DNA of 6,431 nt from an uncultured bacterium (GTDB lineage Bacteria; Hydrothermota; Tepidihabitantia; Tepidihabitantales; Tepidihabitantaceae), in the NCBI GenBank assembly GCA_937139435.1, contig CAKZPX010000027.1, forward strand, positions 1 through 6,431, written 5' to 3'. Made by a program: the position numbers and the translations under genes. A model generated the notes under the pieces. That model searched no databases and had not been told where the DNA came from. It worked only from the letters and a program-made list of their open reading frames with translations. Shown piece by piece: positions 1 to 5,424 of this stretch (its first letter is position 1; the number at the start of each line of letters is the position of its first letter).

Positions 1-1
1 G

Positions 2-655
2 ACGGTACTGGAAATTGGCGGACAGGATTCCAAGATAATTATTCTCAGGGATGGGATTCCGGTAGATTTTGCGATGAATACCGTATGTGCTGCCGGGACA
101 GGTAGTTTTCTTGACCATCAGGCGGCAAGGTTACATATTCCGATTGAGGAGTTTGGTGAGCGTGCCCTGCGGGCGAAAAGCCGGATATCAATCGCTGGTA
201 GATGCACAGTTTTCGCTGAAAGTGATATGATTCACAAAGCGCAGCTGGGCGTCCCCACCGACGATATCCTTGCCGGTTTATGCGATGCGATTGTCCGCAA
301 TTATCTGAATACTGTCGCCAAGAGTAAGGATATTAGACCCCGGGTATTATTCCAGGGTGGCGTGGCGGCGAATGTTGGGGTGAGGAGCGCTTTTGAGCGG
401 GCGCTGGGTCTGGAGGTAACGGTTCCAGAGTATTTTCTTGTTATGGGTGCGATCGGCGCGGCAATACTGGCGAGTGAAGAAACTCAGGGCAAGGGAACCC
501 GTTTTGCCGGATTTGAGGTTGCCGATGTGGCTTTTGAAAGCCGCGTCTTTGAGTGTGATGGATGTCCTAATCGTTGTGAGGTGGTGGAGACGTTAAGGGA
601 GAAGGAGGTCATTGATCGGTATGGTGACCGCTGCGGTAAATGGTCAGGGGGATAA
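2..655 (+). CDS. BadF/BadG/BcrA/BcrD-family ATPase, 2-hydroxyacyl-CoA dehydratase activator-like (5' partial)
   Basis: The first 217 visible residues are the C-terminal part of an ASKHA-fold ATPase; the N-terminus lies off the window. Seen: EIGGQDSK at residues 4-11, NTVCAAGTG at 26-34, GRCTVFAESD at about 66-75, and a late GGVAANVG followed by VMGAIGAA, all in the order of this family. Cys29 and Cys68 are 39 residues apart, the same spacing as the two cysteines that hold the dimer-bridging [4Fe-4S] cluster in HgdC-type activators (Cys127 and Cys166). Known role: ATP-driven injection of one electron into 2-hydroxyacyl-CoA dehydratases or benzoyl-CoA reductases in the cytoplasm of anaerobes. 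The tail carries a further four-cysteine pattern (CDGCPNRC, then GDRCG), seen in activase relatives that are often fused to or paired with dehydratase-like (DUF2229) modules; here the protein stops just after it. The substrate enzyme is not visible, so the exact role is open. The next gene starts within or a few bases after its end. Confidence 0.9.
   Translation, partial: TVLEIGGQDSKIIILRDGIPVDFAMNTVCAAGTGSFLDHQAARLHIPIEEFGERALRAKSRISIAGRCTVFAESDMIHKAQLGVPTDDILAGLCDAIVRNYLNTVAKSKDIRPRVLFQGGVAANVGVRSAFERALGLEVTVPEYFLVMGAIGAAILASEETQGKGTRFAGFEVADVAFESRVFECDGCPNRCEVVETLREKEVIDRYGDRCGKWSGG
602..609 (+). promoter_or_regulatory. Strong Shine-Dalgarno inside the end of the activase gene
   Basis: AAGGAGGT lies in the last codons of the activase. 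It sits 11 nt before ATG 621 and only 2 nt before TTG 612, both in frame with the Memo-AMMECR1 gene. It supports translational coupling but gives imperfect spacing for either start, so it does not settle which start is used. It could also be a chance product of the Glu-Lys-Glu-Val codons. Confidence 0.45.
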
Positions 656-659
656 AAGG

Positions 660-2210
660 ATGCGTTCTCGCAAGTTAACAGGGGGGTATTTAAAAGTTAT
701 CTTATTATTCTCTATAACCTTATTTAACAGTGCCTTTTGCAGGACTCCCAGGGAAGGAAAGGAGGTAAAGATGGTCAGGGAACCGGTAGTGGCGGGGCAG
801 TTTTATCCCGATAATAAAGAGACGCTGGCAAGGGTTATCAGGAAGATGCTGGCAGAGGCTAACCCGCCGGCAATAGACGGCGAAGTGGTGGGGATTCAGG
901 TTCCTCATGCCGGTGTTGAGTATTCTGGCCGGACCGCCGCTTTTGCCTACAAACTTTTAGAAGGGATGGATTCAGTAACAGTAATTATGTTCGGTCCCAG
1001 CCATCGCGCAACGGTTAATAACGCCGCAGTGTTTAGTTCTGGGGTATGGCGCACGCCGCTGGGAGATATTGAGGTTGATGAGAAACTGGCCAGGGCATTG
1101 ATAAAAGAGGACGGTTATTTTGCTGACCTGCCTTCTGCCCATAATCTGGAACATTCACTGGAGGTGCAGTTACCTTTTCTCCAGATGGTATTGAAGAATT
1201 TTAAAATTGTTCCGATAATGTTACTTTTCCCCAGTTATGAGCAATGCGAGCGCGCAGGTAAGGCGGTGGCAAGGGTTGCTCAAGGTAAAAGGGTGATACT
1301 GCTGGCATCTTCCGACCTGTATCACGGTTATTCTTACACTGAGGCAAAGGCAACCGACTCGGCAACAGTTGCGCTGATGAAAAGATTTGACCCCGGTGCA
1401 TTTTATCAGGCGGTCTATAAATCTTATGTTGATGATAAACCTGTTACCTGTGGGGGGTATCCGATTGTAGCGATGATGGTGGCAGCCAGGGCGATGGGGG
1501 CAAGCAGGACTGTTCTTCTGCACCAGACGAACTCCAACGATGTGTTAAATCAACGTGGTGGTTATTGCGTCGGATACAGTGCAATGGCGTTTCTTGCACC
1601 GGCGAGGACAGGAGAGAAGAAAACAGCAGCGTCAGAAGGAGATTTAACCAGGGCAGAGCAGGAACGTCTTCTGGCGATTGCGCGTAAAGCGATAGAGGAG
1701 TATGTTCGCAATGGCAGGGTGCCAGATTTTGAGCCCGGAACGGAAAGGTTAAAGGAGAAACGAGGGGTGTTTGTTACCCTGCATAAATACGGTCAGTTAA
1801 GAGGATGCATCGGTTATGTTGAGCCGATAAAACCAGTTTATCTGGCAACGCGGGATATGGCGATAAGTGCTGCAACAGAAGACCCGCGCTTTCCACCGGT
1901 AACACGAGAGGAACTTGATGATATTGATATTGAAATTACTGTGCTTTCGCCTCTGCAGCGAATTGACCGTCCAGAACAGGTGGAGGTAGGAAGACATGGT
2001 TTGGTGATTCGGAAAGGGTTTTACTCCGGGCTACTACTGCCGCAAGTTCCAATAGAACAGGGGTGGGACCGGAGGCAATTTCTGGAGCATACCTGTTTAA
2101 AAGCTGGTTTGCCCCCTGATGCGTGGAAAGACCCCAACGCCCAGCTATATGTTTTTACCGGACAGGTTTTTGGGGAAGGTGAATTAAAATCAAAAAGAAG
2201 GGAAAAATGA
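660..2210 (+). CDS. Memo-AMMECR1 fusion (AmmeMemoRadiSam system proteins B and A), possibly exported
   Basis: A 516-residue two-domain protein counted from ATG 660. Residues about 38-312 are a MEMO1/AmmeMemoRadiSam-B domain, starting at VREPVVAGQFYP. The putative metal-site residues match human MEMO1 in spacing: His83 (PHAG), His115 (GPSHR), Asp219 and His222 (SSDLYH), Cys264 (VTCGG). After a short charged linker, residues about 328-512 form an AMMECR1/AmmeMemoRadiSam-A domain with the hallmark RGCIGY at 381-386. The family is defined by co-occurrence with a radical-SAM protein; its biochemical role is unknown. Start choice: ATG 660 gives a basic n-region plus a hydrophobic stretch (residues 13-22) like a signal peptide, and lies 4 nt after the activase stop with AGGGGG 8 nt upstream. 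ATG 771 has a stronger SD and matches the usual Memo N-terminus, giving a 479-residue cytosolic protein; ATG 621 is also possible. It ends in tandem stops TGA TAA and overlaps the next start by ATGA. Confidence 0.93.
   Translation: MRSRKLTGGYLKVILLFSITLFNSAFCRTPREGKEVKMVREPVVAGQFYPDNKETLARVIRKMLAEANPPAIDGEVVGIQVPHAGVEYSGRTAAFAYKLLEGMDSVTVIMFGPSHRATVNNAAVFSSGVWRTPLGDIEVDEKLARALIKEDGYFADLPSAHNLEHSLEVQLPFLQMVLKNFKIVPIMLLFPSYEQCERAGKAVARVAQGKRVILLASSDLYHGYSYTEAKATDSATVALMKRFDPGAFYQAVYKSYVDDKPVTCGGYPIVAMMVAARAMGASRTVLLHQTNSNDVLNQRGGYCVGYSAMAFLAPARTGEKKTAASEGDLTRAEQERLLAIARKAIEEYVRNGRVPDFEPGTERLKEKRGVFVTLHKYGQLRGCIGYVEPIKPVYLATRDMAISAATEDPRFPPVTREELDDIDIEITVLSPLQRIDRPEQVEVGRHGLVIRKGFYSGLLLPQVPIEQGWDRRQFLEHTCLKAGLPPDAWKDPNAQLYVFTGQVFGEGELKSKRREK
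760..765 (+). promoter_or_regulatory. Internal Shine-Dalgarno for alternative Memo start at ATG 771
   Basis: AGGAGG is followed 5 nt later by an in-frame ATG at 771. That ATG begins the sequence at exactly the point where Memo-family proteins normally start. It competes with the upstream start at 660, so either the real start is 771 or two forms (with and without the N-terminal hydrophobic segment) are made. Confidence 0.5.
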
Positions 2211-3240
2211 TAAGTACTGTTCTACTGGTTCTGGTGGGGCTGGTTTAGCCGGCTGGCTGGGTATAACCGGTGCCACTCCTGCCATGCCCGGGGTTGAGAT
2301 AAAAGAGGAAGGCAACAGCCCTTGAACAGGCTACATGGGCAGTTGATTACGCGTTTTATCAGCGGGATGTGGTCTATCCGGATAATGTCGTTGATATCAA
2401 ATTAAAGAGCACCTGGCGTGGTTTGCCTTTTGCTACAGTTGAGATAAAACCGGTGCGCTATAATCCAGCAAATCGGGAGTTATTTGTTGCCCGACGGCTT
2501 GTGGTCCGGGTGAACCATCATGGCAGTTTCAGAAAACATTACATAGAACCCCGGGTTCTTCCTGTGCTTAAAACGCTGGTGGACAATCCGGGCAGATTTG
2601 CCCTTGATGTGGATTGGTTTGATGACCCGGGTGTGCGTTATCTGGTGATTGCCCATTCTAACTATGTCGGAGGCTGGCTGGATAGTTTAGTAAACTGGCA
2701 TCAGAAACGCGGTATCCAGACAAGGGTTATCGCTAACTCGTTCTGGACAGATGTTGAAATTAAAGATTCGATTCGGGCAGAATACAACCGTAATAATCCG
2801 GCGACGCTGCGCTCTGAGTTCTTCTTGGCGGTGAATATAACGAGGTGCCGGGCCATGTTTATTCCGGTGTTGGTTTTTCTGATATGTGGTATGCTGACCT
2901 GGAGCCAACTAATGGCGATGACTATTTTGAACTGGGAGTCGGTCGGTTCAGTCCGACAAATGTTACTGATCTGGGGAATCAGATTTTAAAGACCCTGAAA
3001 TTTGAGCGGGTTCCACCAGCCGGTGACTGGACAGCGAAGGCAGGTCTGGTAGCACACCGGGAGCAGTATCCGGCTAAATACTCGGAGTGCACCCGGGGCA
3101 TTTATAACTTTCCTTACGGTTATTACCGATATACATTTGATACAATTATGGGCGGTGCTGGTGGAACCAATGGAACATATATCTATCGTCTGGATACTGA
3201 GAATGGTTTCGTAAGTACCAAGGCGGTTTTGCTACGGTAG
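2207..3240 (+). pseudogene. Decayed C25 (gingipain-like) secreted peptidase gene, frameshifted and truncated
   Basis: ATG 2207 overlaps the previous stop (ATGA) and begins a signal-peptide-like MISTVLLVLVGL that hits TAG at 2246. Homology-like sequence continues in three further frame segments: about 2242-2320 (GWLGITGATP to EEGNS), about 2321-2816 (LEQATWAVDY to NPATLR) and about 2818-3240 (VLLGGEYNEVPGHVY to AVLLR). The breaks fall at GGGG 2236-2239 (one base short), CCC 2319-2321 (one base extra) and near 2812-2818. Features resembling peptidase C25 proteins are VRYLVIAHSNYVGGWLDSLV followed by a WHQKRG block, VLLGGEYNEVP, SDMWYADL and VGRFSPTNVTDLGNQILK. The catalytic His and Cys regions that should follow (RGHG-like and AC-containing blocks) are missing; the frame stops at 3240 next to a terminator. 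The intact family is secreted cysteine peptidases, often much longer. Two breaks at homopolymers could be sequencing errors, but the missing catalytic half argues for genuine decay. The C25 call rests on motif memory. Confidence 0.72.
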
Positions 3241-3263
3241 TAAAGTGAATCAGGAAAAATGGC

Positions 3264-3291
3264 GGGGGCGGATAGTATCCGCCCCCTTTCT
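3264..3291. terminator. Bidirectional rho-independent terminator between convergent genes
   Basis: A perfect 9-bp stem GGGGGCGGA / TCCGCCCCC (3264-3272 with 3278-3286) closes a TAGTA loop; the pairing is 11 bp if the loop bases are counted. On the + strand it is followed by TTTCT. On the - strand it is followed after GCC by ATTTTT (3255-3260 read in reverse). It therefore can end both the rightward operon and the leftward JAMM gene, which stops at 3302. Confidence 0.88.
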
Positions 3292-3301
3292 GTAAATAGT
3301 A

Positions 3302-3877
3302 TTAATAAATAACCACCACTCCGGATGGGATGACCTTTGCCCGAACCTGGCGGATACCGTTACGTCTTTTGGCATAGACCCGGATGCGGTAGTTATAACT
3401 GGTTTTCGGTTCAAAGCCAACAATGGCGCCGGATATACTGCGGTTTGCTTTAAAAGGTCCTCCCCACACGAAAACAATTGTTTCAATTATTGCCCTCGGG
3501 TCGTAGAGGAATGACTCCCGGTCTTCCTGTGAAAGCCCCCGAAACACTTCACCCGCAATTTCCACATGGGAGTGGAAGTTACCCAGAAATCTCATCCGTA
3601 ATCTGCGGGCAAGTTCCTGTCGTCTCCGGACGAGGCGCGTGATCGTTGACCAGTCTTTGAAAGTTACACCGGTGCGACTTTTTTCACCACCCCGATAATA
3701 CAGGCAGCGTCGGATGGTAATGTGGTTATCCCGGGAGAGTGTTCCAAAAAGGAAGCCAAAAGTCTCTTTTTTGAATTTTGCCTCATAACCACGACGGGCA
3801 AGACAGCAGAGCTCTCGCACCGCTGCCTCTTCAAACATAACCGGGGCACGAAAATTGATGAGCGGATGTATGCCCAT
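3302..3877 (-). CDS. JAMM/MPN-domain (JAB-like) metallopeptidase-like protein
   Basis: A 191-residue protein with a JAMM-type zinc site: Glu38 (KETFGFLFG), His102 and His104 (NFHSH) and Ser116/Asp119 (LSQED). In the family, these residues bind zinc and hydrolyse isopeptide or C-terminal peptide bonds of ubiquitin-like or other proteins; the region GFLFG...NFHSH has the usual beta-strand setting. The loop between the second His and Ser is 11 residues, against 7 in the canonical HxHx7SxxD pattern. There is no signal peptide or membrane segment, so it is likely cytoplasmic. No ubiquitin-like, E1-like or RadC context is visible, so the substrate is unknown. Start: ATG 3877 is the first start after an in-frame TAA; a promoter ends 9 nt upstream and there is no SD, so the mRNA is probably leaderless. 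A second Met (residue 14, at 3838) also lacks an SD. The gene stands alone between a terminator and its own promoter. Confidence 0.78.
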   Translation of the reverse strand: MGIHPLINFRAPVMFEEAAVRELCCLARRGYEAKFKKETFGFLFGTLSRDNHITIRRCLYYRGGEKSRTGVTFKDWSTITRLVRRRQELARRLRMRFLGNFHSHVEIAGEVFRGLSQEDRESFLYDPRAIIETIVFVWGGPFKANRSISGAIVGFEPKTSYNYRIRVYAKRRNGIRQVRAKVIPSGVVVIY

Positions 3878-3886
3878 TGAGTTAAA

Positions 3887-3915
3887 ATAATAATCAGAAG
3901 AGCATTAATGGTCAA
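3887..3915 (-). promoter_or_regulatory. Sigma-70-type promoter of the JAMM gene, predicted leaderless
   Basis: Read on the - strand: -35 TTGACC (3915-3910), a 17-nt spacer, -10 TATTAT (3892-3887), then nine bases TTTAACTCA before ATG 3877. A transcript would begin at or within a few bases of the start codon, leaving no room for a Shine-Dalgarno, and none is present. Confidence 0.75.
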
Positions 3916-4373
3916 ATCGGGTAATCTGCTAACCAGGAAGGAATTAAGTTAATGAACCCCCGGACAGGAGACCAGGTCAACCTCACGGGTAATGTGATAG
4001 TTAATTTAAGGATGATAATTGTTATAACTTAGCGGTTTATAGACGGGTTAAACTGGTATTTTCCTTCTGGAATCGTTATCAATACCGGACCTGGTTTCCC
4101 TCCGGGGGTAATCCCCGGGACAGTCCGGGGGATAACCCCGGGGTTATCCCCCGGTCTACCCCTCCGGATAATTTTCTGGCGGGCAGATTTGCCGTAACTT
4201 TCAGTAAATTAAAATGTTAACAATTTTTCCTTTATTTGATGTGAGTTTTTTGGTTGACTCTGCCTGGTTGGTGAAATAAGGCATTTTATATTATAAAGGG
4301 GGTGGCTTTTGGGTTGTGCTGAATGGTTGCTGGGGTATGAATAACTACTTCAGGGTCAATGAGTAGTGGAGTG
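3916..4373. other. Non-coding stretch with GC-rich palindromes
   Basis: No convincing gene. It contains a palindrome cluster at about 4098-4168 (separate entry) and AT-rich sequence on both sides. A short ORF at 3952-4032 (26 codons, AGGAAGGA nine bases upstream) has no recognisable product and no clear promoter. Just past the stop of the leftward propeller gene there is a weak 6-bp stem (ACTACT 4344-4349 with AGTAGT 4362-4367) without a T-run, so no clear terminator for that gene is seen. Confidence 0.6.
4098..4168. repeat. GC-rich palindrome cluster flanked by 8-bp direct repeats
   Basis: Core: a perfect 30-bp inverted repeat at 4125-4154, each arm CCGGGGGATAACCCC or its complement. A related 17-bp unit, CCGGGGGTAATCCCCGG, sits 23 bp upstream (4102-4118) and differs only in its central bases from the unit at 4125-4141. 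CCCTCCGG occurs at both edges (4098-4105 and 4160-4167) as a direct repeat. There is no T-run on either side, so it is not a standard terminator. It could be a small hairpin element (REP/MITE-like), a transcript-end structure or a protein-binding site; the sequence alone does not decide. Confidence 0.85.
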
Positions 4374-5279
4374 TTACTGCTGGACAGTTACCGGTACCCA
4401 GTTATAGCCACCGTCACGGGACTGAAGCAGGGTAAGTTCGTCGCCACCGATGATGCCGATAATACCATCAGGAAAGAATCGGATGCTGTAAAGGTCGTGG
4501 GTGGTGCCGGAGTTTATTTTTTCCCAGTTTTCACCGCCGTCTTCGGTGTGGATGACCGTGCCTTCGGCACCAACACAGAATCCGGCCATGGTGTCGTGGC
4601 GCATGTCCAGCGAGTAGAGCGCCGGGAGAGAAAAATCAATCGGTAATGGACGCCAGATTTCGCCTCCATCCGGGGTGAAAAATACCCTGCCGGAGTTTGT
4701 GGTCATAAATCCAACCAGGTCATCAGCCGGGAAGTGCACAGCGGTAAGATGGGTGTTGGTGACCAGACCCTGGACATTTGCGCTCTGGGAAAACCAGACC
4801 ATTCCTCCGGTAGTTGTTTTCAGAACCGTGCCGTTCAGTCCGACCGCATAGCCGGTCAATTCGTCGGCAGGAAAGTGAATGTCCATAATTTTTTCCTCGG
4901 TGGCGGTGGTTAATTTCTCCCAGGTTTTTCCACTGTCAACGGTGCGGATGATTACACCCCGGTCGCCGGCAGCGAATCCAGTTTGTGCGGTCAGAGGGAA
5001 TTTTATCGCCCGCAGGTCAACATCAACACCGGAGTTAAGTATCTGCCAGGTGGCACCGCCATCAGTGGTTTTGATTATTGTTCCCCGGTCACCACCGGCG
5101 TAGCCGATGTCGCCCTGTTCAGGAAAACAGATGCTGTAGAGATTATGGGCGGTGGGTGATTTAACTCTCTGCCAGGTTGCTCCGGCATCACGGGTTACAA
5201 CAATTAAACCACCATCGCCCACCGCATAGGCGAGGCCGGTATTTTCAAAAGCAAAGATAGAGTTGATCCGATTCGGCAT
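4374..5279 (-). CDS. Seven-bladed Asp-box beta-propeller (Ycf48/BNR-like) protein
   Basis: A 301-residue protein built from seven repeats, each ending in an Asp-box (S/T-x-D-x-G-x-x-W type): RDAGATW, TDGGATW, VDSGKTW, TTGGMVW, PDGGEIW, EDGGENW and RDGGYNW. The closing Trp residues are at 36, 78, 120, 162, 209, 252 and 294, so the period is 42 residues for most blades with 47 and 43 at two steps. The fourth box has lost its Asp (Thr157). Between boxes recur YAVG/YAGGD-G-T-I-KT strands. Such propellers are structural or binding proteins (Ycf48 assists photosystem II assembly; others are surface or secreted proteins); there is no sialidase catalytic set, so enzyme activity is unlikely. There is no signal peptide, and none can be hidden upstream because an in-frame TGA (5313-5315) precedes ATG 5279 with no other usual start between. 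It therefore appears cytoplasmic, which is unusual for this fold. It diverges from hppA, with its own promoter and no SD. Confidence 0.88.
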   Translation of the reverse strand: MPNRINSIFAFENTGLAYAVGDGGLIVVTRDAGATWQRVKSPTAHNLYSICFPEQGDIGYAGGDRGTIIKTTDGGATWQILNSGVDVDLRAIKFPLTAQTGFAAGDRGVIIRTVDSGKTWEKLTTATEEKIMDIHFPADELTGYAVGLNGTVLKTTTGGMVWFSQSANVQGLVTNTHLTAVHFPADDLVGFMTTNSGRVFFTPDGGEIWRPLPIDFSLPALYSLDMRHDTMAGFCVGAEGTVIHTEDGGENWEKINSGTTHDLYSIRFFPDGIIGIIGGDELTLLQSRDGGYNWVPVTVQQ

Positions 5280-5287
5280 CGGATGAT

Positions 5288-5316
5288 AAGTTAGAGGAAT
5301 TATCGTTTGTTGTCAA
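5288..5316 (-). promoter_or_regulatory. Promoter of the propeller gene, predicted leaderless
   Basis: On the - strand: perfect -35 TTGACA (5316-5311), a 17-nt spacer, -10 TAACTT (5293-5288), then eight bases ATCATCCG before ATG 5279. There is no SD, and transcription should start at or next to the ATG. The -35 overlaps the in-frame stop that bounds the ORF. Confidence 0.75.
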
Positions 5317-5339
5317 TATTTACCAGCAGGGACTTTTGC

Positions 5340-5368
5340 TTGACAGAAAAATGTTAAATATTTAAAAT
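5340..5368 (+). promoter_or_regulatory. Strong sigma-70-type promoter of hppA
   Basis: -35 TTGACA (5340-5345), a 17-nt spacer and -10 TAAAAT (5363-5368) give a near-consensus promoter. It predicts a start near 5375 and a leader of about 50 nt before ATG 5425. The -35 boxes of this and the divergent propeller promoter lie 23 bp apart, so the two could share regulation. Confidence 0.82.
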
Positions 5369-5410
5369 TGCCATTCAGGACAAATCAGGTGATTAATGTT
5401 TAATTCCAAG

Positions 5411-5417
5411 AAAGGAG
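5411..5417 (+). promoter_or_regulatory. hppA ribosome binding site
   Basis: AAAGGAG lies 7 nt before ATG 5425. An ATG at 5420-5422 is out of frame and too close to the SD, so 5425 is the chosen start. Confidence 0.85.
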
Positions 5418-5424
5418 TAATGTT

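Noticed and set aside
1221..1523. Leftward 100-residue ORF inside the Memo domain, and other antisense ORFs there.
   Set aside because: They mirror a well-conserved coding region and resemble no known protein.
2236..2818. Programmed frameshifting in the C25 gene.
   Set aside because: Three separate shifts, no canonical slippery heptamer recognised, and the catalytic half is missing; decay or read error fits better.
3952..4032. A 26-codon rightward ORF (starts MNPRTGDQVN) with AGGAAGGA nine bases upstream.
   Set aside because: No recognisable product, no convincing promoter, and such short ORFs are common by chance.
4254..4292. Possible rightward promoter (TTGACT with TATATT).
   Set aside because: The spacer is about 27 nt and no gene follows; a 17-nt spacing gives TAAGGC, a poor -10.
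4344..4367. ACTACT/AGTAGT hairpin just past the stop of the propeller gene as a terminator.
   Set aside because: Only 6 bp with a 12-nt loop and no T-run on the - strand.
4359..4646. Rightward 95-residue ORF overlapping the 3' end of the propeller gene.
   Set aside because: It is antisense to Asp-box repeats with strong protein-level regularity and has no family features.
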